Assembly: GCA_024195265.1 (NCBI GenBank)
Contig: JAJLRJ010000006.1
Coordinates: 33,230,434-33,294,433, forward strand
DNA from: Dendrophyllia cribrosa
Lineage: Eukaryota; Cnidaria; Anthozoa; Scleractinia; Dendrophylliidae
Reading direction: 5' to 3'
Length of the DNA stretch: 64,000 bases
Shown here: piece by piece, positions 12,229 through 24,634 of the stretch
Layout of the letters: each line of letters opens with the position of its first letter
How positions within the stretch are numbered: position 1 is the first letter of the stretch
Position numbers and translations under genes: made by a program
Notes under the pieces: generated by a model
Told to the model about the DNA's origin: nothing
Database searches by the model: none
Seen by the model: the letters and a program-made list of their open reading frames with translations, nothing else

Positions 12229-12281
12229 GACAACAATAGCACGGTAACCTGCTGGTTCTGTAGTGTAACATCCAAAACAAA

Positions 12282-15200
12282 ATGTTTCTTTTTGCACTTT
12301 TGTTAGCGACAGTGCTGAGTTTTGAAGGCGTTGTAATGTGCGATGTATCATTGTCGCCTAAAACGTGGCCACAAGAGGAATTCGATAGAATGGAGAAAAT
12401 GACTCTGAACCGCTTTGAGAGGCCCAAACCGCTGGCTGTAAGCAACGGCAAAGGCGTCGTGTCGGGAACAACTGAGCCATTCGCTGTACATTCTGGAATG
12501 GATGCGCTAAGGAAGGGCGGGACTGCAATGGATGCCTGTTTGGCGACCGCTCTTACAGGTACCAAATGCTACAACGTTAGTTTTTTGATCGGAAAAGGGA
12601 TTGGCGCGCGCTTTAGGGAATTGGGGATAACGAAAGGAGCAAGGGCACCCAACGAATGTTCCTCACTTAATCTGTTCCCCAGCGGAATTCTTGCTGGCTG
12701 GCAACTGAAATATTATGTAAGTACCATTTTTGCGCTGCTTGACTTGAGAAAGGATTCGCAAGAATAAACTGTGCTGGCTAACTTGAGCAGATCGAAAAGA
12801 GACTAAATATGTATGGGTTTTGTGAGGAGAAGTTTGATGTTGGTCACTTTGGGGCTTAAAATAGTTCAGCTTCGTAGTAACAAATTTAAGCAGTACTTAG
12901 CGACACCCGAACAGGTTTAAGTTCGAGACGGCAGTACATGTACAAAACAATAAACGAAAAAGCTTCAAATAGTTTGCCATTAATGTTTCCAAGCCCCTTT
13001 TGGTAACTTTAATATTATTATTGGTTTTTTTTTTATTTATTCATTTTTTTTAATTGCTAGCTGGGAAACAGACGTTTTTTTATTCAGCTGGCTGGGAATT
13101 CCCCTATGTGATATGCTGGGAAAAAGGAGCAGATATATTTTTACCAGCAACCTAGAAGAACACCTGGAAATGCTATTATATCATTTATTGCGTTCGTCTG
13201 CGAACGCGATCCTAATTTCGTGTTGAATGTCCTGTATCATGTATTGGGTGTCCTGTGCAATTTCCTAGCGGAAAAAATCGAGATTTTTTCTCATGGTTGG
13301 ACATCCGATTAGCCCCCCCGAAGATTCTTTTGTGTTTTTCAGGGGCAAATTCACGGGCGGGAACTGGTATCTACTTTGGCCTCGCTGTCATAGAGCTTGC
13401 TGCCGATCTCGCTTCGCTTATTAATCTGCGGCGCATAAAAGCAACTTTACGCTTTTCAACGGCCGGAAAAAAGTTGAGAATTGACCGATTTTTTTCACAT
13501 AGCAAGTGAAATGAAACCTGGCAGAGGTTTGACGGCAAAATCAACCACGGACATTTCAGGGTCTGTTTACGAACGCTGTCGATCCGCGTCGATCTCTACA
13601 CAATTCATCGGTCTCTGTCATACGGCAAGTGAAATAATGGTTGGCTGGGGTTTTTTTTCTGTTTGGATCCAACAATTCTTCCCCGTAACTTATGCCCGCA
13701 TGTTTTTGCTCGCTGTTGTTGCTGTTTTCAGGTATTAAAAATATAGACGGCTGCATCACGGTGTTCCTTTGTTTGCTTATCTTATCATTGCTATTTTACT
13801 AAATAACATTCGATTTCTTTATGATTTTGTTTAGTTTCATTGTAGATCGTGTAAGCTTATGTTTGAATCACATCATCCTAATTACATCTGTGCTGCTGTT
13901 TGTCAAATATTTAATGTTATTTGCTTGATATATTTGCATGTATGTAAATGTCAACAAAAAGTAACGCAAATGTCACGCTGTTTCTTCCTTGAAGACTGTG
14001 ACTGAGAGATGGACCTCTGTAGACGTCAAATTTTACAATAACTGCTTTTGACAAATCAGGTTATTTATTTTTTTGAATAATTTTTTTCAAATTAAAGAAG
14101 ATTTTGTTGTCCATTTGTATGTGTTTGTTCATTAATTTCATAGGTTGAAAAGCGATTTGATGTAAACAAAACAAGACTTGGATTGTATCGTTCTAAACTG
14201 AAAATATCCCGAGAATATGACGATATAATAACTTCCACTCCTTAACCCACCCCCCCCCCCCCCCCCCCCCCCAACCACCACCACCGCCTACTGGCCCTCA
14301 CCTCCACCCCCCACTTCCTGTACCATCACCCCACCCTGTCGAACGCACTCCCCTAATTTCCAATTACTACTAGTTTTAATATATTTGAGTAGAATAATGC
14401 ATTTTACCATAGTTAATAGAACAAACTGGTTATAAAGCTCAACAGATTTCAAAATGAGTGTACAAAGCTGCTTTGTTTTATGTTGAACGAACCGTGACCC
14501 TGCACATTGTTTTGCCGGTTTAACGTGTGAGCCCAAATGTTTCAACTGGTCAGTTGCTCATATGCATTTCAATACCTTTTGTGTTTTGTGCAGGGTCAAG
14601 GCAAACGAACAAAAGAAATGGATAACAAAAACATATAACAAAGGACTGACTGAGTTTCATAACCAGTTTGTTCTATTAACCATGATTTTACCAAAGATTG
14701 TTCGTTGGGTGCCCCTGAAGGAGGATGCATAGACAAGTATTACGTATAAAGTTTTCTGTCTGTTGCTACAATTAAAACAACAATCACCTAGTCAGATCCT
14801 GAAGAATCCTAAAGATCTTTCAGTGTCAAGGGTCGATACATAGATTGCTACCCATCTGCAAGTTAAAATGGTCAATGATATATTAAATAAATGCTCCCTG
14901 CGTTTCATAAGACTGGAGGAGAAGAGTTGGCGCAGCGTTGTGAGCGCTTGCCTCCCACCAAGAATGTGGCCCAGATTTGTATCACGGGTTCGGCTTCACA
15001 TTGAATTCTTTGTTGGCCTTTGCCCTTGCTACTAGAGTTTTTTTAGTATAAATTCTTCGATTTTTCCTCCCTCCTCAAAAACCATCATTTCAAATTTCAA
15101 TTCGAGCTGAAATGCAAATGTCACAGGTTTGTCAGTCATTAAGACTGTTATTTATTCATTTATTTACTCATCCATAAATACTTATTTATTGACTATTACT

Positions 15201-17472
15201 CCATTTCTGTACTGTAGAGATTACACTAGCAACAGGATCCTACGTTTCCTATGCCGGCGTTACGCAAATCCTTTACTACGAGAAATCCTCCAATAAGGTG
15301 TACAGCATAAATGGTGGATGGAATACCCCACTGCACGGAGACCCGTCCCAGATTCCTAACATCCACACAACGGGAGTCAATGGTGCATCAGTCCTCGTCC
15401 CAGGATTCATTGCTGGAGTTGTTGATGCAGCCGCGAAATTTGCCAAGTTTCCTTTGAAGACGTTGTTTGAGCCCGCTTTATTTTTCGCTGAGAATGGATT
15501 CAAAATGTCCCCTGGTTTGGCAACAGCCATCACTCTTTATTATAATAACATAACGCTGCTGCGAACAACTCAAGGTAAGTTTGAAAACATTGTTTGAGTA
15601 GGGCCATTTAGTCCACGAGAGTGTACGTTCCCCGGGCGCCGTATAATTTCCATATAATCGTAGCGTGGAGCGGCTGACCAAAACTTGGATGAGAAGTCTA
15701 GTCATGTCGTTTCCATTTTAGGTCTTCAACACGCGCTGAAATATTATACAAATAATGTTTTTTTCGAACCACTGAAGTCTACTATAATAGGCTTAGACAG
15801 TATGATATCTTTCTTTAGGTTTTTTTAGGTGTAGGAAACAAGTCGTTTGTAATGTGCAGGGTTAGAGCAGTTTTCAATTGAGTGTCGTAAAACCAAAACC
15901 AAAGTAATTACTCTGACCAATCACAGCAGTCGTAAACAATCCAATGAACCAATCAGAGCTCGAAGCAATTACTTGTCGGCGGCGCCAAGCGCGGGAAAAC
16001 GCGTGCGAGCAAGTCACGATTGGTTTTGGTTTTACTTCTGATTGGTCGAGAAAGCGGCACGAGATTTTTTAGCCAATCACAAAGCGTAGCAATGCAAAAC
16101 CAAAGCAATTGTGTAATTACTTTCGATACTCAATTGAAAACTGCTCTAACATGGAAATAAGTAGGAAACAAGTCGTTTGTAATGTGCAGGGTTATGTTGG
16201 TTTCTCCATTATTTGGCGTGTACATGTACCATCGTTCAAGAGAAAGTTGTTTCCGCAAATATAACATCGTACTATATTTATTTACCAGGTAAAAACATCT
16301 TCACCAATCCAGAAACTGGAAAACCGTACGCATACAATGAATTGTTCAAGCAACCAGAGCTTGTCGAGTTTTTAAAGAACGTCTCTACTCAAGGGAAGGA
16401 CTACTTTTACAACGGAACCTGGGCCGAAGAAATGACGACACTGGTCAAAGACCAGAAGGGTTTTATATTGTTAGATGACATGCGCCGATACCAAACAAAA
16501 TGGGAGGCGCCGATCAACACTTCATACAACGGTCGCGAAGTGGTCGTATCCGGAAATGACTGGGGCGGAATTGAGTTAGTTGAGAAGTTAAATCTGATGG
16601 AATTGGCGGGAATCGGTCAGACACCGAGCTCTAACTACCTTACCAATGCAACAGAGTTTTTCTGGCTCGCTTCGATTTCTCGCTTTAGTTTCTTTGTCTC
16701 CACCTTTTCGCATACCACCCCAAATGGTTTATCGATCTTGAAAAAGAGCTTCGACCTAGACTTTTCCAATCGTCAATCCAAAGAGTCTGCTGGGGCAATT
16801 TGGGAGAGGATTGGTTCGCCTGAAAAGATGAAAGAGGTTAATGGAATAATACGAAGACTACTTGGAGGGAAGGGAAGCATGCAAGACTTTATTCATGGCT
16901 CAGACGCCATAGTTGCGGCAGACAAAGAAGGAAACGTTTGTTCTATGATTCACACCATCAACAGTCAGATGTGGGGAACAGGTCTTTTTGTTCAAGGAGT
17001 TGCTCTACCTCATTCAGGCGCAATATTCAAGTCCTTTGTCAAGCAGACGAGCCCTGGAGGAAGGCTTGCTGTGGCTCTCCAACCGGCTATTGCGTTCAAA
17101 ACTAAGAACTGTACCCAAACTCGCCGTCCTTTTATGGCTCTCTCAGTTGTCGGTTCATCATACCCTGTTGTTGTTCCACAGTATGCGACCAATCTTTTGG
17201 ACAGCAAGATGAATCCGAAAGAAGCAATGGAGTCTCCCACTTTCCTACTGCCGAGTTTTTCAGATTTCTTCCAAGCCGTTCCCATAGAGGAATTCTCAGT
17301 TGACGCGAAGGTGTTAGATGAAGTACGTGACATGGGGCAAGGCGTGACCGAGCTGGACTACTTGAAGGCATATGGGCCAATTGGTTTAGGCGTGGCGCTA
17401 ACTATCGATGACAACGGTTTCATGTACGGTTGCACCCACCCCCTCAGGAGAGGACTTGCCGAGGGTGTATAA
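12282..17472 (+). CDS. Gamma-glutamyltranspeptidase-like secreted hydrolase (605 aa, 3 exons)
   Basis: Exons are 12282-12558, 15218-15574 and 16289-17472. All borders are GT/AG, both junctions are phase 1 and the CDS totals 1818 nt. The start ATG has A at -3 and opens a hydrophobic signal peptide (MFLFALLLATVLS). The N-terminal half has the family's GVVSGTTEPFAVHSGMDALRKGG segment and the VPGFIAGVVDA motif. The family is an Ntn hydrolase that cleaves itself before a Thr nucleophile and transfers or hydrolyses gamma-glutamyl groups, usually at the cell surface. Here the corresponding position reads IHGSDAIVAADKEGNV, putting Ser416 at the nucleophile site and Asp417 next to it. The downstream INSQMWGTGLF segment and a small-subunit length of about 190 aa are normal. 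Ser can serve as an Ntn nucleophile, so activity is possible, but glutathione may not be the substrate. Confidence 0.88.
12559..15217 (+). other. Intron 1 of the GGT-like gene
   Basis: It holds the hAT-like MITE at 14409-14684 and a run of about 30 C at 14250-14280 next to CCACC repeats. Open frames at 13255-13759 have no recognisable family features and are not called as exons. Confidence 0.7.
14409..14684. mobile_element. hAT-like MITE, copy 2
   Basis: A 276-bp element with ends ATAGTTAATAG and CTATTAACCATG, flanked by ATTTTACC at 14401-14408 and 14685-14692. It belongs to the same family as 1696-1968. Confidence 0.75.
15831..16194. repeat. 34-bp direct repeat flanking a MITE in GGT intron 2
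   Basis: 15831-15864 (GTAGGAAACAAGTCGTTTGT and the following 14 bases) recurs at 16161-16194. The two copies bracket the TA-flanked MITE plus 12 extra bases. This is longer than any normal target-site duplication for this family. Confidence 0.75.
15865..16146. mobile_element. TA-flanked MITE (GAGCAGTTTTCAATTG ends), copy 2
   Basis: 282 bp, the same length as copy 1 at 2006-2287, flanked by TA at 15863-15864 and 16147-16148. It sits in intron 2 of the GGT-like gene. Confidence 0.78.
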
Positions 17473-17518
17473 TTTTCTGTAAATCTTCCTTATAATAATT
17501 AATTAGTATAGTACTACA

Positions 17519-17578
17519 ATGATTAATAATAACAATAATAATAATAAAAACAATAATAATTATAATAATAATAATAAC
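17519..17578. repeat. AAT-rich simple repeat
   Basis: Degenerate (AAT)n microsatellite just downstream of the GGT-like stop codon. Confidence 0.85.
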
Positions 17579-18216
17579 GAACTTCATTAGCGTGTCATTG
17601 ATACCTAGTTTACATATATGGTAAACTAATTGGGGACACCTATCTAAACCCCTCTCCTATCTAATCCGTATAGAGATACTTAACGTAGCTGTTTCAGTGT
17701 TGTGATAACTACAATATACATTTTACTGTATTTGTAACATATGATGCCATAGCAGTAAAAGTTTAAAAATGTTATTTATCTTTTAATAAATCAACTTTTA
17801 ATATAAACATACTCAGCCCAATTTATCACTAGCCGATAATCATTTATATATAAGAATCTTTTGATTGATGACTTGCAAAAATGCAAGTTCTTATATCAAG
17901 GATTTTGTTGTATGCTTTTCCAAGGTAACACTCCTTTTCTTTTTCGAAACAAATGAAGTGTAGTTAGATATTGAGAACAACGAAATAAAGGAAGATCTGG
18001 TAATTAATTGTATTGAACATCAGATTTCGCAAATTAGTTTCATTGTTTTTGAAAAAATCATCAGCCAGGGAGACGCTGCCTATCTTGATCAATTGTTATT
18101 ACGAGGGAAGCTTATTGGACCGCACAATTGTTCACACTCAACCCTCATGGCCTAAACAAAAGACGTGAATTCAGATCTAAGAATCGCATCTGCTATAACA
18201 CCTAATTAGCTAATTA
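17579..18216. other. Intergenic, nothing recognised
   Basis: AT-rich sequence downstream of the GGT-like gene. No coding, RNA or transposon structure could be supported. Confidence 0.5.
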
Positions 18217-19400
18217 ATCGGGCTGGCTTGTTGCCAAGCCTGCCCGATATATAAAATGAACGCTGTTTCGTAGTCACTTATTGACACGCCGGGGGGTCCG
18301 CCATATGAAAATGATGGGGTGTCCTTTTAGAATTTCGTTAGATGGGCATGGTTGAAAAAGAAGTTTTATCGTTGAGAGCCGACTAATTGTAAATTTTATG
18401 TGGAAGTCTCCACCACCACCACCCCCCCCCCCCCCCCCCCCGGATTTTGGAGATTTGAGCGTAGATAAGTTAATATGTGGTGAAGCAGAAGTAAATGGGG
18501 ATGTGCGTAGGCTAATAAATTGATTAAAAGGTTGTTTGTGTAAAGGGTATTTGTTTAATAGCGGTGTGGGAGGAAAGCGTGATGGGTGAATCGTCTTAGT
18601 GAGCGTTTAAAGAGGTTTTAAAAGACACTGACCTATTTCTAGTAGCTGGTATAAATAGATTAAAATGGGTGAAACCCGTACGAAAAATTATAGCCTGACA
18701 TAGCGAGAATCCGGCCTGAAGTGATTTTTACGGCGTGCATTGAACGAGACAAGGCGAGACACCAAATTGGTCTCGCTTTACGCCTAAAACGATCCATTCT
18801 TCTCGGAGTCCTCCTCCGGGATTTTCAAGTGTTTTGGGGATTTGAGAGTAGATAAATTAATAGGTAGCGTAGATGTCGTTGATTCTTGCTGCGTAGGCTA
18901 AGAAATTGGTTGAAAGGTTGTTTATGTAACGTGTATTTGCTGTTTATAGTAATTTGATGGAATAATGAAACAATTTTTTAGTTGATTAAGAGTTCTTGGC
19001 TTTCTTTTATTTTTGTCATAGCATAAGTTGTTATGCAATATGTTGCAGACGTGAGCAGATCGGTTTGCATTCGCTATCTAGAAAGTTCTGAATTCTATTT
19101 TGATTTAGACATATCTCGCGTTTTATCGGGTTGGTGATGCTTTACATATCTGTCATCGGTGACCCACGTGATCGAGAGTTATGAATAAACGATTCTCACC
19201 TTATTCAGGTCGCAACATGTATAAATCTGATGGAAAGAAGTGAGAAGAAAATATAGTCTAGTAAAAATTCAGTTTTGGCTAGTAGATTTTGGCTTTCACT
19301 AGCCATTTTGCATTTTGGTTAGAGAAATGGTAATGAATGAACCGGACGGAAACGAAACTGGAAATTATTTCCGATTAATCGCAAAGGCAAACACTAAAAT
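18217..19400. repeat. Dispersed repeat R, copy 2 (uninterrupted)
   Basis: A continuous match to the three blocks of repeat R at 6898-10545. It has a poly-C tract at about 18420-18441. It supplies the empty sites for the insertions at 7118-8306 and 9180-10404. Confidence 0.75.
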
Positions 19401-20228
19401 ATAACTGGTTAAATGGCAAGAAACCGTATAGGAGAATCCCGCCGCTTGTACGCTGGATCCTTGAGGATCTGCTTCAACCAAAAATAATTGTTGAGTACAA
19501 TATTTTAGCTGGCCAGACCAGCCTTCTTCAGGTACAAGATGTTACTAAATAAACAATATGTTATACGATGTTATATACAAGGAGAATTTCGCAATATAGA
19601 AGAATTAAGTAATACAGGATGTGACGAAGAAGTGAGTTAATGTTTACCTTTGTTTGAGGCTTTTGAATCGTTGTTACGTGATAATTATAAGTCATTTATT
19701 TTGACAATAATAATTTATACAGTCGCTATTTTTGAGACAAGGGATGTTGTATTCAAAGTGTTTGATTCACATAGTAGAGATCGTACAGGAATGAATGATC
19801 CATGTGGAACGTGTGTATTGATTGAAGTTAGTTCTCTTGAAGGGTTCGAAGAGTTTGAAGTAAAAGGAGTGAAGATAGCCTTAACAGCCCGATTATACAG
19901 TACTCGCAGAGTTCTTGTTCAAAGTAAAAACAGTGTGAACTGCAGAATTGTCGGCGCCATTTTCCAACATAATTTTGATCAGGCGCAGAGTTTTGGTCAG
20001 TTTTCAACGGAAAAAACCTCATCATTTGAGAAAAATTAAAAGATAGTAACATCAACTAATTTTTTTTTATACATCCTTGCCCATATTTCCATTTAATAGT
20101 AAATAAAATCCCTCTAAATAAAACGAAAAACGCCTCGGACGTTTGACCGCGGTGGAGATCCTGGCATCCGTATAATGTTGTAGTTTTGAAACAGTTAATT
20201 TGATGGTTATCATTTGACCTTTAATTGC

Positions 20229-21368
20229 GTCGACGAAGGAGACGCTTCCTAATCTTGTCGGCTAAGCGGAACGAATCGAGAAATGTGTCGGTACCAAATC
20301 TGCGCCATTTTGAAACGTCACAATAGTATCCAGCATTCTTAGCGCGTCGTCTAGGCTAAGCGGAACGAATCGAGAAAAGTGTCGGTACCAAATCTGCGCC
20401 ATTTTGAAACGTCACAATAGTATCCAGCATCGCGTGGAAATCAGGCATCATCCTGGGGAGCTGGGGTTCCGAAATGTCACATGTGAATAATCTATTTGTC
20501 TTGATTTAGTTTCGGATATTTTCCCGATTTTGGAATCGTACGGCTCAATACTTCAATGCCTAGTAAAAGTACGCAGTGGAAAAATTGGACGAAGGTTCTT
20601 CTCCGGACCAAGTAAGTTGTTTGGAATCAAGCAAGAAGTTACAGATTTTCCTCGCTGCCGTTCTGGTATGTTTTGAATGTTCTATCTTGATTTTGCTGTG
20701 GTTCTCTGCCTGATTTGGGAAGCTTTCACCTAAATACCGACGTCGTTCTTCGCGATGTTCTACGGTACGGTGCAATTCGCTGTATGCTTGTAGCAATAAT
20801 TCACTGACCGGCTGCGCCAGGCGAACGCAGATTAACTTTACAGTGCTCGAAATTGCGCCTGTATCGGGCGCATTTGCGACTAAAGATTTCGCAGTTTTGT
20901 GACTAAAATTTGTCTAGCTAATAAAGGAATTATATTCAACAGTCTTGTGTCTTATTTGCAATTGGTAGTTGTAATTTTATCCGAAAAATCTTGTGAAATT
21001 TCACGTTGAATGTTGCGTGACTTAAACGTCGAAATTTCTCATTTCCGGTTCCGGTATTGGTACATGTACTGAGGAGTATGATTTCAGAATCGGAGAAATA
21101 ACCGAAATGAAATCAAAACAAATATACTATTTATATGTCGGAAAAATCTGCGACCTTTCGGAGTACACAGCACGGCAGGATTTTGCCCGATTCCACGGCG
21201 ATAGCGTGAATTTGTTTGATGACGGCCCGACGTTTTTGCCTGCGTGACATATCTCGCGACATAGCCCTTTTCAACAGTGGCTGAATTAATTCATGAAACT
21301 GAGGTACTAGGCTAAGACGAGGTGCCACGGGATAAGGAGACGCACTATAATCTATGATTACTACTAGT
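20229..21368 (+). mobile_element. Helentron-like non-autonomous element, copy 2
   Basis: An inverted copy of 9180-10404, about 1140 bp. Unit B near 34133 has the empty site TTTAATTATATC, so the element sits between TT and TT without a longer duplication. It starts GCGTCGACGAAGGAGACGC, carries two copies of a sub-repeat with GGTACCAAATCTGCGCCATT, and ends with an AATC-TAT-GATT hairpin and ACTACTAG. No Rep-helicase ORF is present. Confidence 0.65.
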
Positions 21369-22068
21369 TATATCGCCTTTATTTCATTTTCAGTCGTTTT
21401 CCTCGTTTGCGCGAAGAGGATCCACTGTTTTTAGTGGTTTGAAAACTCCCGCTGGGGCCTGAAATTTGCACAATTCCAAATAGACAGTTTTCCCAGGCTT
21501 TCACGGTTATGCATTTTGGTGACGTTGCCGACTGATGATGCTGTGTTCACGCATTAACCGAAAACTGAAATAGAGCTCGGTCTTGCTGTTATGCATGATT
21601 TTCAGTTGTGGTTTAAGATTCTCTCTTTTCAAGTTCTTAGGGAACAAAGAGCATGCATTGTTTGAAAAGGAAACGACATTTGCGCTAACGTGTTTCATCG
21701 ACTTAGACCTAGTGAAGTAGTTTTAATCGTGGTCAAATCAACGTGTTTCAATCGTGAATCGCGCAATGCGCCGACTGATGTGAACATTTTTTCGCAGTGA
21801 ATCATGTTTCAGTCGTAATTATACAGATTTCATGCGAGCACTGATGCGAGCTTATGCCTGCTTCATAAAATAGCATAAATTATACCATGGCTGATATCAC
21901 ACTTTTAGTAAACAAAAATTTTTAATTTTACGTTATAACTGCTTCAAATATTGAGATGATCTATCAGCTTCTATGCTCAAAAGTGAGTACTGATAACAGT
22001 TTGTTTGGTTCAGTACAAAACATAAATGGGTATTACTTTTACTCTGAGCTTTGTGGTTTCGTGACTAA

Positions 22069-23005
22069 CCCTTCGGTCACATTCGCGCTAGAACCTTGCT
22101 TGCTTGACCAATTTTTGTTTACCTAGCAAATTCCTAGCTCGTTACAGGTGTGACCGACCTAGCGCGGCACTGCTTGCTTGCTTGAAAAAGAAGGCGGAGT
22201 AGCTTAATCTTCAAAAGATCCGCAGCTAAGCTTAAGAGCACTCAGAAGTGCTCTTGAGCTGTGCTTGGTAAACAAATTTAATTGGTTTTGTTCGAATTGA
22301 CCAATAAGCAGTATTTTTGACATCTTGACCTTTTTGGTTGACTACAAGTTTCAGTCGAGCGTCACGCGTGAGTTTTGGCTTTCGTTTTCGTAGAGAAAAA
22401 GTTTTTTCACCTTGCATTTCATTTGAAAATGTCAAAAACGCCGTCGCCTTATGACCATACCAGTTCATTGCCAATTTGGGTTTAGCGAACTTCCAATTTT
22501 TACTAATTATACAGGTACTTATCCATCGCCGCCGGCGCCGCATGACACGTTTCCTCGACCATTCGTCGAAGGTTTTGTACCGAACTCTGTTTTCTATACA
22601 TTCCACTATGGCTACTGTTCCACGTACAGTTTCATCCAACGCCGAGAAAGTGACAAAAATGCACTTTCCCCGTTAGTTGCAACGAGTGAAGCGAATACGT
22701 CGTAAAGGTTTCAGGCGAGAGATTTATATTCACAAGGCGGAGAAGAAAGTACAGTCTTCTCCTTCGACTTATAGCCCTGAATCTTCTTAGACATGAATAC
22801 GCGCAATTGATGTAACATAAAATCGAAAACCAAAAGCACCAGATGGCCATCGATTGCGTTTAACAGGCAACTCAAGCAAGCGGTGGATTTACAATGTGAC
22901 CACGATGCACTTGCTTAAGTTTCTAGCACTTGCTCCGGCTTGCTTGACTGACGTCATAAGCAAGCATGCTTGACAGCGATCTCAAGCGCGAATGTGACCG
23001 AGGGG
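22069..23005. mobile_element. TAA-flanked TIR element (PIF/Harbinger-like)
   Basis: A 937-bp insertion with ends CCCTTCGGTCACATTCGCGC and the inverse of CCCCTCGGTCACATTCGCGC, flanked by TAA at 22066-22068 and 23006-23008. Unit B near 34841 carries one TAA and no insertion. Repeated GCTTGCTTG words lie near both ends. The 135-aa minus-strand open frame inside shows no transposase motifs. Confidence 0.8.
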
Positions 23006-23519
23006 TAACGGTTAAACCGTTTGTTTGGGTTTCTTGCGGTTTCGAGTCGCTTCTGATTGGTTGCTGCACAATGGGAAATGTCAAAATCAAATTAATGTGT
23101 TCACGGTTTTTGGATTCGCACAGTTTGAAATGGGAAGTCGGAAGTCGGAAAGCAGAAGTAGAAGTAATTCCTCGGCTTTCGTAAAAATCCCTGCCAGAAT
23201 TTAACGTATCAAAAAATACTAGCTGGCAAAAGTTTTCAGCCCCAAAAATCCCAAGAATCGCGAATCTCTACGGCCCCTTTTAAATAGTATCCCTCCCCGC
23301 ATGGGCTAGAATCGGGCCCCAATAGAGTACAAGCACGAAAGAGATCTGGGTACGAGATGCTGCGTGACCAAAACTAAACAGGAACCTGGCAGGAAATTCA
23401 AGATGAAAGTAGAAAAAAATTATGGCTCGGTGCCTCAATGGCAGTAGTTAGAGGCCTGAAACGTTCACAAGTGCGGCGATTTCGATCTGAAAAGCAAAGT
23501 ACAAACTAAATCTGCTATC

Positions 23520-23694
23520 ATGAATCTGTGTTGCGGTAGTTACTTTTCGTCTTTCAAGCAAGACAGCATTTGGTCGTGGTTTATTTGTTTTTGTTCAACA
23601 ATATGCATGATTCTTACGATTGGATTGTCCTTCGCTCTCGGCGTACTGTTTCCTGTTCTTATGGATTCTTTCAACGAAAGCCGAGAAAGGACAG
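23520..23694 (+). CDS. Transporter exon 1, duplicate copy (unit A)
   Basis: Encodes the same 58 residues (MNLCCGSYFSS...SRERTG) as exon 1 at 38446-38620 and ends at the same GT donor in phase 1. The next exon in unit A (32306-33027) is broken, so unit A cannot make a whole transporter by itself. This exon is intact and could in principle splice to the unit B exon 2 as an alternative first exon, or it may be a silent leftover. Confidence 0.7.
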
Positions 23695-24634
23695 GTAAGT
23701 TCAATTTAAGTCATCGACGTGTAACACCCTGCTGCTTGTTGTCCTTGTGGTTTTGCTAGAATCCAGTGACCATGACTATGCAAATTTACGCATCATTTAA
23801 ACTGTGTATGTCAGCAATGTACCATGCTCTCTTTTTATCCTACAACAGAATCTCGTCATCTTAACATCGATTTAACAATTACATCTAGGACTACCCGTCA
23901 GCTCGAACCTCGATTGTGTTGTACGCTGCAGTGTTCATTTATTTGTATTATTTAAATTTTGTTTCATGTCGATATAAACATTCGCTGCTACGGGAGGCAA
24001 ATAATTTTCAACTTGCAGCAAGTTGAAAATTATTTGCCTCACGTGGCAGCTATTGCTTAGCTCACAAGCCTGCGAGAGTAATAAATCCTGTTTTTTTTTT
24101 TTCGGTTAGCAGCTAGCAAAGCGCCCGGAGGCTTTAAACTAGCCTCGAAGGATCTTGAAGGTCTCGGAGGCTCAGCTTACCGGAGGTTAATGATATAAAA
24201 CTATAAAACATAAAATAAGCGAATATAACAATAGCTATACAATCCGCCGAATATCAGAATCTTTGTAATAAGTAGTTACTAGATCTCCCAGGGGGGTACT
24301 CCCTATAATGGGCTATACGGGGATGCTCCGCCCGAAAGGGGTATCTTTTTGAGGCTGGAGGTATATGAAAGGGTAGGGATTTCACGAGTTAAAGAATGTG
24401 AAAGGGTAGGGATTTCACGAAGAATAGGAAATGGAGCGAAAACACGAGTTGAAGCATAAAAAAGTAGGGAAAACTGCCATTAAGTATTATAAAAAGCGCC
24501 TTTCAAAATATATCAAACAGACGCACGTAAAGGCTATATGAAAAGGGTACCATTTTCAATGAAAGGTATATGAAAAGGGTACCATTTTCAATGAAAGGTA
24601 TATGAAAAGGGTACCATTTTCAATGAAAGGTATA

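Noticed and set aside
13255..13759. Possible extra exons in GGT intron 1
   Set aside because: No family similarity is visible, and the exon 1 to exon 2 junction is already phase-consistent without them.
19650..20039. 129-aa open frame
   Set aside because: It lies in a dispersed repeat that recurs at 33.7 kb and 60.9 kb. The other copies do not keep the frame.
22232..22639. 135-aa minus-strand open frame as a transposase
   Set aside because: No DDE or DNA-binding motif could be recognised, and the frame is bounded by the TIRs of a short non-autonomous element.
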